Shown here: piece by piece, positions 7,791-15,615 of the stretch | Layout of the letters: every line of letters starts with the position of its first letter | How positions within the stretch are numbered: position 1 is the stretch's first letter | Translations under genes and position numbers: made by a program | The notes under the pieces: generated by a model | What the model saw: only the letters and a program-made list of their open reading frames with translations | What the model was told of the DNA's origin: nothing | The model's database searches: none | Source: Planktomarina sp. | GTDB lineage: Bacteria; Pseudomonadota; Alphaproteobacteria; Rhodobacterales; Rhodobacteraceae | Direction of reading: 5' to 3' | NCBI GenBank assembly: GCA_016780825.1 | Contig: JADHLF010000034.1 | Span: 1-28,344, forward strand | DNA: 28,344 nt

Positions 7791-8792
7791 CTATGCAACG
7801 CCGCGCTGTAACAGCTGTAGCACTGTGACCAATCCAATGGGGCAGCCATCTTCCAAAACAAAGGCCGCAGAGATTTTTCTCGTTTGCAACGTATGCAAAG
7901 ATCGTGCCCCCAGATTTTCTGGCCGCAGGGTGACAGGGGCCGGGCTCATGATGTCTTGCGCCCGGTTGGACCACATCACATCCTGCATCATGCCATTGGC
8001 GTTCTTTTCTAAATATCTGCGAATGTCACCGTCCGTTATCACACCGCTGAGTTGACCGGCGGCATCGAGCAAGCCGACAATGCCAAATCCTTTGTTCGAA
8101 ATCTCGGCCACCACATCAAACACAGGGGCGGATTGATCCAGAAGCGGCAGCTCATCGGCCTGATGCATGAATTCGCGAACCGGCTGCAATACAGCGCCAA
8201 GCTTACCACCAGGATGGAAGTTGCGAAAACTCTCCTCAGTGAAACCGCGCATTTTCAGCAAGGTAATGGCCAGCGCATCGCCCATCGCCATTTGCAAAAG
8301 GGTCGAGGTGGTGGGCGCCAAATTATGCGGGCAGGCCTCTTGGGCCGCAGGCAGAACAATGGGATATTGCGCGCGGCGCGCCAAGGTGCCCTCAGCTTTG
8401 CCGGTGATCGCAACAAGGGGCACGTCAAACCGCGCGGCATAGGCGATAATATCGGCCAATTCACCGGTTTCACCGGACCAGGAGAGAAGCATCACAACAT
8501 CGTCATTTTGGATCATACCCAGATCGCCATGGCTGGCCTCGGCCGCATGAACAAAATAGGCTGGCGTGCCGGTGGAGGCGAAAGTCGCGGCCAGTTTCCG
8601 CGCCACATGCCCGCTTTTTCCAACCCCTGATAGAATGAGCCGGCCCTTCATGGCAAAGATCAAATTCGCAGCCCCGGTGATCACGTGGCGCATTTGCGCA
8701 GTGTCGACATCTTGGTGCAATTGGGACATGCCGGCGGAAAAACAAGCCACGGCCGAGAGGGCGGATGCGGCAGGATCGATTGGGTTTTTCAT
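7791..8792 (-). CDS. kdsD: Arabinose-5-phosphate isomerase (KpsF/GutQ family)
   Basis: Converts ribulose 5-phosphate to arabinose 5-phosphate, the first step towards KDO. The 333-residue protein has an N-terminal SIS sugar-isomerase domain (SGVGKSGHVARKLAATFAST, then AEASHGDLGMI and LLSWSGETGEL) ending in the family hallmark NFHPGGKLG near residue 195. Two CBS domains follow in the C-terminal 120 residues, with ISNKGFGIVGLLD and GVITDGDIRRYLE in the first. It is divergent from kdsA and convergent with kdsB, so the KDO genes share a locus but not a transcript. Whether it serves LPS (kdsD) or capsule (kpsF) cannot be told from the sequence. Confidence 0.92.
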   Translation of the reverse strand: MKNPIDPAASALSAVACFSAGMSQLHQDVDTAQMRHVITGAANLIFAMKGRLILSGVGKSGHVARKLAATFASTGTPAYFVHAAEASHGDLGMIQNDDVVMLLSWSGETGELADIIAYAARFDVPLVAITGKAEGTLARRAQYPIVLPAAQEACPHNLAPTTSTLLQMAMGDALAITLLKMRGFTEESFRNFHPGGKLGAVLQPVREFMHQADELPLLDQSAPVFDVVAEISNKGFGIVGLLDAAGQLSGVITDGDIRRYLEKNANGMMQDVMWSNRAQDIMSPAPVTLRPENLGARSLHTLQTRKISAAFVLEDGCPIGLVTVLQLLQRGVA

Positions 8793-8917
8793 GGTCGACA
8801 GGCCCTAAGTCTGTTCAGAGAAGTTGCGGAAAACTACACTGATTTGGCCAGACATCCAAGGGCAAAGGTCATGGCTTTGAAACCTGTCAAACTATGCTAT
8901 GAACAGACCAAAGAGAT

Positions 8918-9781
8918 ATGCAGAAAGCCAAAGATATGACTGAAATCGCCGTCGCGAATATGACCCTAGGCAATCATCAACCGATGAGTTTGATCGGTGG
9001 AATGAATGTGATTGAAAGCCGCGATCTGGTGATGCGCGTGGCCGAAGCATTCGTGCAGGTCACTGGTGAATTGGGCCTGCCGTATATTTTCAAAGCCTCT
9101 TTTGATAAGGCCAATCGCTCCTCCATTCACTCTTTCCGCGGCCCGAGGCTCGAGGAGGGCCTGAAAATATTGCAAGAGGTCAAGCACACCTTTGGAGTGC
9201 CTGTTCTGACAGACGTGCATGAAGTTTCTCAGGCCGCGCCCGTGGCGGAGGTTTGCGATATCTTGCAGGTGCCAGCCTTCTTGGCCCGGCAAACCGATTT
9301 GATTGCCGCCATTGCGGCCACTGATGCGGTGATCAATGTCAAGAAACCACAGTTTATGAGCCCACCGCAGATTCAAAATTTGGTTGGAAAAATTCGTGAA
9401 TGTGGCAATGAGAAAATTTTGCTCTGTGAGCGCGGGACCTGCTTTGGCTATGACAATTTGGTTGTCGACATGCTGGGCCTTCGGACGATGAAAGACTGCA
9501 GCGATGACGCGCCGATCATATTTGACGTGACCCATGCTTTGCAAACCCGCGCGGCCGGCGCTGCGGTCTCTGGTGGTCGGCGCGGGCAAATTGCTGAGCT
9601 GGGCCGGGCCGGCTTGGCCGTGGGCATTGCTGGGCTGTTTGTTGAAGCACATCCTGACCCCGATCAGGCTTTGTGCGACGGGCCGAGCGCCCTACCTCTG
9701 GATCTAATCAAACCATTTTTGAGCCAGATGAAAGCGGTCGATGATTTGGTGAAATCCTTGCCAGAATTAGTGATTGAATGA
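8918..9781 (+). CDS. kdsA: 3-deoxy-8-phosphooctulonate synthase (KDO-8-phosphate synthase)
   Basis: Condenses phosphoenolpyruvate with arabinose 5-phosphate to KDO 8-phosphate. Family landmarks are intact: GGMNVIESRDL, FKASFDKANRSSIHSFRGP, TDVHE, PAFLARQTDL, NVKKPQFMSP, FDVTHALQ and EAHPDPDQALCDGPSALPL. The 287 residues match the usual length. The ATG at 8918 has AAAGAG just upstream; an in-frame ATG at 8936 (MTEIAVANM) would align better with other KdsA proteins and is a fair alternative. It is divergent from kdsD, whose product makes its substrate. A small 58-residue gene follows on the same strand. Confidence 0.95.
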   Translation: MQKAKDMTEIAVANMTLGNHQPMSLIGGMNVIESRDLVMRVAEAFVQVTGELGLPYIFKASFDKANRSSIHSFRGPRLEEGLKILQEVKHTFGVPVLTDVHEVSQAAPVAEVCDILQVPAFLARQTDLIAAIAATDAVINVKKPQFMSPPQIQNLVGKIRECGNEKILLCERGTCFGYDNLVVDMLGLRTMKDCSDDAPIIFDVTHALQTRAAGAAVSGGRRGQIAELGRAGLAVGIAGLFVEAHPDPDQALCDGPSALPLDLIKPFLSQMKAVDDLVKSLPELVIE

Positions 9782-9849
9782 ACGGACGGCATCACTCGCA
9801 CACCAATTTGAGGGTGACAAGCGGCCTGTGCTGTGGCTAAGGTGGCCGC

Positions 9850-10026
9850 ATGAAGCAAATTCCTAAAAAAACCACCGATGACGCGCTTGTTCAGGAATTT
9901 CTGAACAAGGGTGGGAAAATCAGTGTTGGAAAAACCAAGCCCTTGCCCAGCGAACTGGGCTTGAGCAACAACACCTGGAACAACAAGCTCACGCGCGAAG
10001 AAAAATCTGCCCGCGACGGAAAATGA
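9850..10026 (+). CDS. Small conserved-looking protein of unknown function, 58 residues
   Basis: Not recognised as a named family. The frame starts at an ATG with TAAGGTGG a few bases upstream and encodes a very polar, basic protein. It begins MKQIPKKTTDDALVQEFLNK, continues GGKISVGKTKPLP, then SELGLSNNTWNNKLTREEK. There is no signal peptide or membrane segment. The regular codon use, the clear ribosome-binding site and the downstream non-coding sequence support a real gene. It follows kdsA by 68 bases on the same strand, so they may be co-transcribed. The composition suggests a small nucleic-acid- or protein-binding factor, which is only a guess. Confidence 0.6.
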   Translation: MKQIPKKTTDDALVQEFLNKGGKISVGKTKPLPSELGLSNNTWNNKLTREEKSARDGK

Positions 10027-10168
10027 GCCTCCCTGCCCATTCGGCACTTAAGATATAGTCTCCGGGCAGATCGCAAGTCGTTAAGGACAGGCATCCCCTT
10101 CTCTCGTTAGCAATATTTTTGTGCTGCTGTTAAGACAGGTGAGCTGCCACAAGGGTGGATGACCAAAT

Positions 10169-10196
10169 TTGCAATAGTGTTTGTGCAATTTATGCT
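10169..10196 (+). promoter_or_regulatory. Candidate promoter of the phosphate permease gene
   Basis: TTGCAA at 10169-10174 and TATGCT at 10191-10196 are 16 bases apart, 42 bases before the start codon. Each box matches four of six consensus bases. No Pho box with the normal 11-base repeat spacing was found. Confidence 0.3.
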
Positions 10197-10238
10197 AAGC
10201 TGCTACCGGATGCGCGAAAATAGCAGGGATGTAATCGC

Positions 10239-11732
10239 ATGGCTCAGAATGATTTCGAACAGCGGCATTTGGACACTCTCGATCGAGACTTAAACCGATT
10301 CTCGGCCCTAGAGCAGGCAACGGCCTATGCCTCCCGCCCGATGATGGGGCTGGGGGTGTCATTGGTCTTTATACTCGTCGCGGGGCTTGTTGCGTTCTAT
10401 CTCTTTGGACAGACCGGAAATACGCTTGTCGTGGTGATCGCTGCTGGCTTTGGGGCCTATATGGCGCTGAACATCGGAGCCAATGATGTCGCCAATAATA
10501 TGGGGCCCGCGGTCGGCGCCAATGCTTTGACCATGGGCGGGGCCATTGCCATTGCAGCGGTGTTTGAAAGTGCAGGAGCCTTGCTTGCGGGAGGGGACGT
10601 CGTTTCGACCATCGCAAAGGGCATTATTGCGCCTCAAAGCATGCAAACAGCTTCTATCTTTATCTGGGCCATGCTCGCCGCGTTATTGTCTGCAGCGCTT
10701 TGGGTTAATCTGGCCACTTGGATCGGCGCGCCTGTTTCGACGACGCATTCTGTTGTCGGAGGCGTTATGGGGGCAGGGATCGCGGCTGCGGGATTTGCGG
10801 CGGTAAACTGGCCAACGATGCATAAAATCGCCGCAAGCTGGGTGATTTCACCGGTCTTGGGTGGGGTGATTGCCGCCTTTTTTCTGTGGATTATTAAAAA
10901 CCGGATTGTATACCGTGAGGATAAAATCTCTGCGGCGCGCGTTTGGGTGCCGGTTTTGGTTGGGGTTATGGGCGGGGCATTTTCGGTCTACTTGGTGCTC
11001 AAAGGCCTAAAGAAAATCATGAAAATCGATTTTTCCTCGGCCTTGATGATCGGTCTTGGATTGGGTGTCCTCATTTGGCTGGTCATGATCCCAGTGGTGC
11101 GCAAGCAAGCCGAGGGGTTGGAAAACCGGAATAAATCGCTGAAAAAACTCTTCGGCATCCCCTTGGTCATATCGGCCGCATTGCTCAGTTTTGCCCATGG
11201 GGCGAATGATGTGGCCAATGCGGTTGGACCGCTGGCCGCGATTGTGCAGGCTTCGGCTTCAGGCGGTTTCGCAGATGCCGTGTCTATTCCGCTCTGGGTG
11301 ATGGCCATTGGTGCCTTGGGGATCTCGTTTGGCCTGTTTTTGTTTGGACCAAAATTGATCCGCATGGTGGGCGGTCAAATTACCAAACTCAATCCGATGC
11401 GGGCCTATTGTGTGGCGCTTTCAGCGGCCATTACCGTGATTGTCGCCAGCTGGTTGGGTCTGCCGGTCAGCTCAACGCATATCGCTGTTGGCGGTGTTTT
11501 CGGCGTGGGTTTTTTTCGAGAGTGGGACACGCAGCGCCGGATGACACGCGCGCGGGTGACGGTTCCACAGGCCGTGGACCGGCCAAAAGAAGAGCGCCGC
11601 CGCCGCAAATTGGTGCGCCGCAGTCACTTCCTGACAATCATCGCCGCATGGGTGATTACCGTGCCGGCCGCGGCTGCAATCTCGGCGTTACTCTTCTGGA
11701 TCATTTCGACCTACATGGGCGGCGCAAGCTAA
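10239..11732 (+). CDS. pit: Inorganic phosphate transporter, PiT family
   Basis: Low-affinity, ion-coupled phosphate uptake through the inner membrane. The 497-residue protein has the duplicated PiT signature: GANDVANNMGPAVGANALT in the first half (about residues 80-98) and HGANDVANAVGPLA in the second (about 320-333). Each half also has a GxPVSTTHxxVGG or GLPVSSTHIAVGG motif. About ten hydrophobic segments flank these, with a charged loop between the halves and a basic loop (RPKEERRRRKLVRR) before the last helix. The first 40 residues are hydrophilic and probably cytoplasmic. No phoU-like partner gene is adjacent. Whether the driving ion is H+ or Na+ cannot be told. Confidence 0.95.
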   Translation: MAQNDFEQRHLDTLDRDLNRFSALEQATAYASRPMMGLGVSLVFILVAGLVAFYLFGQTGNTLVVVIAAGFGAYMALNIGANDVANNMGPAVGANALTMGGAIAIAAVFESAGALLAGGDVVSTIAKGIIAPQSMQTASIFIWAMLAALLSAALWVNLATWIGAPVSTTHSVVGGVMGAGIAAAGFAAVNWPTMHKIAASWVISPVLGGVIAAFFLWIIKNRIVYREDKISAARVWVPVLVGVMGGAFSVYLVLKGLKKIMKIDFSSALMIGLGLGVLIWLVMIPVVRKQAEGLENRNKSLKKLFGIPLVISAALLSFAHGANDVANAVGPLAAIVQASASGGFADAVSIPLWVMAIGALGISFGLFLFGPKLIRMVGGQITKLNPMRAYCVALSAAITVIVASWLGLPVSSTHIAVGGVFGVGFFREWDTQRRMTRARVTVPQAVDRPKEERRRRKLVRRSHFLTIIAAWVITVPAAAAISALLFWIISTYMGGAS

Positions 11733-11742
11733 CTTTGCAGGT

Positions 11743-11814
11743 CATCGCGCAGGGCATGGGCTCTGCGCGATGCGGGCTGATCGGCAGCGTCAAAAAAAAG
11801 CGTTTTTTTCGCGC
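11743..11814 (+). terminator. Possible terminator region after the phosphate permease gene
   Basis: A perfect 10-bp inverted repeat (CATCGCGCAG at 11743-11752, complement at 11763-11772) lies 10 bases past the stop. About 25 bases later comes A8-GCG-T7, an A/T stem ending in a T run. The parts are not adjacent as in a textbook terminator, so this is tentative. Confidence 0.4.
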
Positions 11815-12025
11815 AATTTAATCAATTGTTAGAATTAAACTGTAAATGTGCAACCATGCGAATGCTTGTTGAAATACAAATCTATATGATATTTAGGTTG
11901 CCCTACAGGATATAGTGGAACGAAACATTAATGATACTAACACTTGACGTAAGGGCCGTTTGAACCGCAGAATTCGCTTACTGAAGTCACGAAATGAACT
12001 ACAGCAGCAGCAGAGGAAAGAAATC

Positions 12026-12244
12026 ATGTTAGCAAATGCAAAGAAAATGGTCACAAGTTTGACCGAAGTGGGAATCGCGCTCCTGGCCTTTGCCATTGTC
12101 GCATCCGTGTTGGTTGGGCCCGATAATATGGCCTTTTTGGGCGATGTGGTGGGCAATATCACAGCTCTGGTCCAGCAGCTTGGAAGCGCGGGCCTGGCCG
12201 GATTGATCGCCTTGGGTGTGGTCTTGGCTTTGTTCCAAAAATAG
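12026..12244 (+). CDS. Small membrane protein, 72 residues
   Basis: Family not recognised. The ATG at 12026 is preferred over an in-frame ATG at 11960 because AGGAAAGAA sits directly upstream, and the longer form would add a Gln-rich, unlikely leader. The protein has a short basic start (MLANAKKMVTSL), one hydrophobic helix (VGIALLAFAIVASVLVG), a mildly polar middle (VVGNITALVQQLG) and a second helix (GLAGLIALGVVLALFQK). It is therefore probably a two-helix inner-membrane protein. It is followed after 43 bases by another mini membrane protein of similar plan, and both lie next to a two-component system. Confidence 0.68.
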   Translation: MLANAKKMVTSLTEVGIALLAFAIVASVLVGPDNMAFLGDVVGNITALVQQLGSAGLAGLIALGVVLALFQK

Positions 12245-12287
12245 ACCATTTTATAAAACCGCTTCTTCCAACAATCTGGTTTGATAG

Positions 12288-12524
12288 ATGAAACAATTAG
12301 ACAGCTTCCTTATAAAGTTGAGATCTTGGCTTTTGCGTGCCGCGGAACTCATGGCCCTGCTGCTTGTTGTGCTCGTCTTGGTGTACCTATTGTTGGGGGA
12401 GGCCTCCGGCGATTATGTGGTCAGCGTCATGACGAATGTGTCGCTGCTGATCTCTGCGGTGACCCCGCAAGCGATCATCGGCTTGGCCCTCATCGCCGCC
12501 GTTGTGGCCTATCTGCGCCGGTAA
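12288..12524 (+). CDS. Small membrane protein, 78 residues, plan like the preceding gene
   Basis: Family not recognised. It has a basic amphipathic start (LIKLRSWLLRAAE), a strong hydrophobic helix (LLLVVLVLVYLLLG), a short polar stretch with MTNVSLLISAVTP, and a second helix (AIIGLALIAAVVAYLRR) ending in two arginines. Its last 45 residues align without gaps with those of the preceding gene: 9 identities, with most other pairs both hydrophobic. They may be tandem paralogues or merely similar in composition. The stop codon lies 12 bases from the end of the convergent histidine-kinase gene. Confidence 0.72.
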   Translation: MKQLDSFLIKLRSWLLRAAELMALLLVVLVLVYLLLGEASGDYVVSVMTNVSLLISAVTPQAIIGLALIAAVVAYLRR

Positions 12525-12536
12525 GCGTGCCCCAGC

Positions 12537-14078
12537 CTAGGACAGGGTGATCTCAAATAAGGCGCCGCCCAACTCCGGGCATTGTGTCACCGTGAGTGAG
12601 CCGCCATGGGCCTCAACAATTTGCTTGCAAATATACAGGCCCAAGCCTGAGTTCCCCCCGCGCCCGTCTTGGTCCGCGCGCGCGCTATAGAAACGCTCAA
12701 AGATCTTGCTGCAATCGGCCAAAGGAACACCTGGCCCGGTATCAGCGACAGTGACGATCAGGCCCTGACGCCATGTTTTTGACAGAGTGACATGCACCTG
12801 ACCTTTAGCCCCTGCAAAACTTAATGCGTTCTCAACCAGATTAATCACCACCCGTGCCAGACGATCTGGCAGCCCGGTGAAATGAACATCGCTTTGTATG
12901 TCAAAGGTCAGGCGCACCTGCGCCTCATTGGCCGCCGGTTCAAAGAAGCCAATCAGCTCACCAATTGTTTCAGAGAAATTAAACCGCTCACGCTTAGCCG
13001 CCACCAAATCATGATCGACTATCGCCGCCTCGGAAATTTCTGAGATTAATTTGTTCATGCGCACCGCCTGATTTTGAATGGCGGCAAATTTCTCCCGCTC
13101 GGCCGTATTGGCCCCTGCCATTGCATTTTGTGTATTGGCAATAATCGACGCGATTGGATTTTTGAGTTCATGTGAGACATCGGCCGCAAAACGTTCCTTG
13201 TCATGGAAAAGTGTGATGATTTGCTGGTGCAACCGACTGAGGTTGCGATAGAGGCGCCCCACCTCATCGCGCCGCGTCTCAAAAGCTTCGATCTCAAACC
13301 CCGCCAATTGCTCGACCAGAGTTTCGGCTTTCAAGCGCCGGTTCAGGCGCCGCGAGAGCCGGCGAATGGGCATCGCGATGGAAATCGCTAGGAGCGCGCC
13401 AAAGACAATGGTAATGCCCGATAGGCCAGCCAGAACCATGAGCCGCGATTTGTTTTTTCCGAAATATGCTTCCCGCAGATAGTAGCTGTCCGAAAGTTCC
13501 AGCACCGCGCGTGGGCGCCCATTCACGCGGATTGGCACGAGATAGCTCAATTCATATAGATCCGTGACCGGATTGAGCAGTTGAAATTGGCGGGTGAAAC
13601 GCGCGCGTTCTGGCTCATAAGGGTCGGTCACAATTTGAAAATCAAACAGGCGTTTATACAGCACAAATAATTTCTCAAACGGATCCAAGCCGGGTTTAGG
13701 GGCTTTGAATTCCGGCTCGAGCGCATCCGGCAGCGGCCGCACCTCAATCGGTGTGCTGATCCTTGGATTTGCCCCATCGAAATAGGTGAGCTGCGCATCC
13801 GCCAAAAGGCTGGACACTTTGAGGCGGTCCGTACCCGCAAGAGCACTGTCGAGCAGCACGGCCTCAATGGCCAGGCGGCGATCAAATTCGCTCAATCCGT
13901 CCTGCCGAAAAATCGGTTCGAGCAGTTTCACATAGAAATTGGACCGCTCAAACAACCGGTCCTTCTTGCTGCGAATTTCCACCAAAGCGGCATCTTCGGT
14001 TGCAACGACAAAGGCCCAGAGCGCGAGGTTGAACATCACCAAAAGGCCGAGGATTTTTGACAATATACCGCGAAACAT
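12537..14078 (-). CDS. Sensor histidine kinase, ChvG-like
   Basis: Inner-membrane sensor of 513 residues. One membrane segment lies near residues 7-27 and a second near 214-236, enclosing a roughly 185-residue periplasmic domain. A HAMP linker follows (MPIRRLSRRLNRR), then a HisKA domain with the phospho-acceptor His303 in FAADVSHELKNPIAS. The ATPase domain has an N box (NLVENALSF), DTGPGVP and GGNSGLGLYICKQIVEAHGG. It follows the response-regulator gene by 5 bases, so they form one operon. The partner regulator resembles ChvI, which points to an envelope or acid-type stress sensor. It may be a paralogue rather than the ChvG orthologue itself, since the usual ChvG neighbours are absent. Confidence 0.9.
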   Translation of the reverse strand: MFRGILSKILGLLVMFNLALWAFVVATEDAALVEIRSKKDRLFERSNFYVKLLEPIFRQDGLSEFDRRLAIEAVLLDSALAGTDRLKVSSLLADAQLTYFDGANPRISTPIEVRPLPDALEPEFKAPKPGLDPFEKLFVLYKRLFDFQIVTDPYEPERARFTRQFQLLNPVTDLYELSYLVPIRVNGRPRAVLELSDSYYLREAYFGKNKSRLMVLAGLSGITIVFGALLAISIAMPIRRLSRRLNRRLKAETLVEQLAGFEIEAFETRRDEVGRLYRNLSRLHQQIITLFHDKERFAADVSHELKNPIASIIANTQNAMAGANTAEREKFAAIQNQAVRMNKLISEISEAAIVDHDLVAAKRERFNFSETIGELIGFFEPAANEAQVRLTFDIQSDVHFTGLPDRLARVVINLVENALSFAGAKGQVHVTLSKTWRQGLIVTVADTGPGVPLADCSKIFERFYSARADQDGRGGNSGLGLYICKQIVEAHGGSLTVTQCPELGGALFEITLS

Positions 14079-14083
14079 TGGAT

Positions 14084-14770
14084 CTAGCCCTTAAGTCGAT
14101 AACCGAGGCCATGGACCGTAGAGATGATATCGCAGGCGGGATCCACGGCTTTGAGCTTTTGACGAATATTTCGAATGTGACTGTCGATGGTGCGATCGCT
14201 GACGTAAATCGCCTCGCGATAGGCCGCATCCATCAGCTGGTTTCGGGTTTTGACGACACCGGGCCGCTGCGCCATCGCCAGAAGGAGCAAACATTCGGTC
14301 ACCGTCAAATCCACCGCCTTATGCGCCCAGGTCACCAAATGCCGATCTTGATCAATGGTTAACTCCCCAGTGGACACCCGCGCATCCGCATCGGTCACAG
14401 GGCCGACCCGGTGCCGGCGCAAGACGGCGGCGACCCGAAACAGCAGTAGATGCTTGCTGAAGGGTTTGGTGATGTAATCATCTGCACCAAGGGTGAAGCC
14501 GATGATTTGATCTTGTTCCTCCGCCTTAGATGACAAGAAAATGATCGGCAGATTTGGCCTCTGCGCCCGAACGGATTTCAATAGGGAAAACCCATCCATT
14601 TCGGGCATTTTAATGTCAAAGATTGCGAGATCCGCAGGGTGTTGCTGCATATGCGCCTGCGCGGCCAGGCTCGAGGAAAAGGCGCTGACCTGATAGCCTT
14701 CTTGGGTCAACATCTGCTCCAGTGGCAGAAGGATTTCAACTTCGTCATCTACAATAATGATCTGTGTCAT
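14084..14770 (-). CDS. OmpR-family response regulator, ChvI-like
   Basis: DNA-binding regulator of 228 residues, partner of the adjacent kinase. The receiver domain shows the acidic pocket VDDE (residues 7-10), phospho-acceptor Asp52 in IFDIKMPEMDG and Lys102 in DDYITKPFS. The C-terminal winged helix contains LTVTECLLLLAMAQRPGVV, RNQLMDAAY and DRTIDSHIRNIRQKL, then GLGYRLKG. These C-terminal stretches closely resemble ChvI of rhizobia. The two genes lie 5 bases apart with the regulator first. The promoter must lie in the 458-base region that also serves the divergent pca operon. Targets cannot be read from the sequence. Confidence 0.92.
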   Translation of the reverse strand: MTQIIIVDDEVEILLPLEQMLTQEGYQVSAFSSSLAAQAHMQQHPADLAIFDIKMPEMDGFSLLKSVRAQRPNLPIIFLSSKAEEQDQIIGFTLGADDYITKPFSKHLLLFRVAAVLRRHRVGPVTDADARVSTGELTIDQDRHLVTWAHKAVDLTVTECLLLLAMAQRPGVVKTRNQLMDAAYREAIYVSDRTIDSHIRNIRQKLKAVDPACDIISTVHGLGYRLKG

Positions 14771-15021
14771 GCGCTTAGCTCATCTTTGGTTGCGTCGACA
14801 GTGGCACAGCCAGGCTGGGAGCACAAAGAAAATGCGGCCGGCTGCACAGGATCTGCACAAAGGATCACAAAATTTGCACGCAGTGCTCAAACGCCCTGCA
14901 AAAGCAGGCCTTAGCGTCAAAGGGGGCAGGCGCGATGATGGGCCGGGTTGGTATTGCGCGCCGCCCCTGGCAGATCACACAGCCGGGCCCCCAAGTTTAA
15001 CCCGCAATGAAAGGACAGCAG

Positions 15022-15099
15022 ATGGGTATTTTACAGATCCTAACAGCCACAGAGATTTTGGTTTTTTGCTCGATATTTTGCATTTACCTCTTTCGGTGA
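15022..15099 (+). CDS. Possible 25-residue hydrophobic peptide
   Basis: An ATG with AAAGGA seven bases upstream opens a frame reading MGILQILTATEILVF and then CSIFCIYLFR before TGA. It would be one short membrane helix with a basic end. The good ribosome-binding site and the hydrophobic content are suggestive, but a frame of this length can occur by chance. It precedes the pca promoter, so it would be transcribed separately. Confidence 0.25.
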   Translation: MGILQILTATEILVFCSIFCIYLFR

Positions 15100-15128
15100 C
15101 GCCCCGGTGCGTTTTCGGCCCTATTGAC

Positions 15129-15157
15129 TTGACCACAGATTGATATGTTTTCATTAT
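15129..15157 (+). promoter_or_regulatory. Candidate promoter of the pca operon
   Basis: TTGACC at 15129-15134 and CATTAT at 15152-15157 are 17 bases apart, 71 bases before pcaC. An overlapping TTGACT lies at 15124. The boxes match the sigma-70 consensus at five and four of six positions. Activator sites were not identified. Confidence 0.42.
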
Positions 15158-15228
15158 GAACCCCACGGGGATGCACCGAGCCGGCGTTTTGGGCTGCGGT
15201 AGACATCTGCAAATAAAGGGCGTGGCGC

Positions 15229-15615
15229 ATGACAACTTCAAAACGGCATGAGGAGGGGTTGGCCACGCGGCGCGCCGTCTTAGGAGAGGCGCATGTTGCA
15301 CGTGCTCAGGCTCAAACATCGGCGTTTGATGCGCCCTTCCAAGAGCTGATCACCGAAGCGGCCTGGGGGCATGTTTGGTCTCGGCCAACTTGGGATCACC
15401 GGCAGCGTTCGATTGTCACCCTGGCTTTGCTTTGTGCGCAGGGGCATTGGGATGAGGTCGCCATGCATATCCGCGCCACGGCAAATACAGGTACAAGCCG
15501 CGCGGATATTCAAGAGCTGATCTTGCATGTGGCCATTTACGCCGGTGTGCCGACGGCCAATCACGCGATTAAAATCGCCAAGCAAACCTTTGCTGAAATG
15601 GAGAATGCATCGTGA
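15229..15615 (+). CDS. pcaC: 4-carboxymuconolactone decarboxylase
   Basis: Converts 4-carboxymuconolactone to 3-oxoadipate enol-lactone in the beta-ketoadipate pathway. The 128-residue protein has the normal length and family landmarks: a FDAPFQELITEAAWGHVWSR segment, RSIVTLALLCAQGHWDE and IQELILHVAIYAGVPTANHA. It is the first gene of a compact operon; its stop overlaps the GTG start of pcaH by four bases. pcaD (enol-lactone hydrolase), which is often fused or adjacent, is not present here, so the next step must be encoded elsewhere. Confidence 0.94.
   Translation: MTTSKRHEEGLATRRAVLGEAHVARAQAQTSAFDAPFQELITEAAWGHVWSRPTWDHRQRSIVTLALLCAQGHWDEVAMHIRATANTGTSRADIQELILHVAIYAGVPTANHAIKIAKQTFAEMENAS

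Larger units (their letters stand above)
14771..15228. other. Divergent intergenic region between the two-component operon and the pca operon
   Basis: 458 bases without a standard gene. It has GC-rich stretches (14930-15000), a short CCTGC-AAAA-GCAGG stem near 14893-14906, a possible 25-codon reading frame at 15022-15099, and a promoter-like sequence at 15129-15157. No pcaQ regulator gene, which often stands here in related bacteria, is present. Confidence 0.55.

Noticed and set aside
10081..10238. Pho box upstream of the phosphate permease gene
   Set aside because: CTGTTAA and CTGCCAC are present but 17 bases apart instead of 11, so the pattern does not fit.
14757..15143. 128-residue plus-strand frame in the two-component/pca gap
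   Set aside because: It has erratic composition, no ribosome-binding site and no recognisable family, and it overlaps the start of the regulator gene and the pca promoter.
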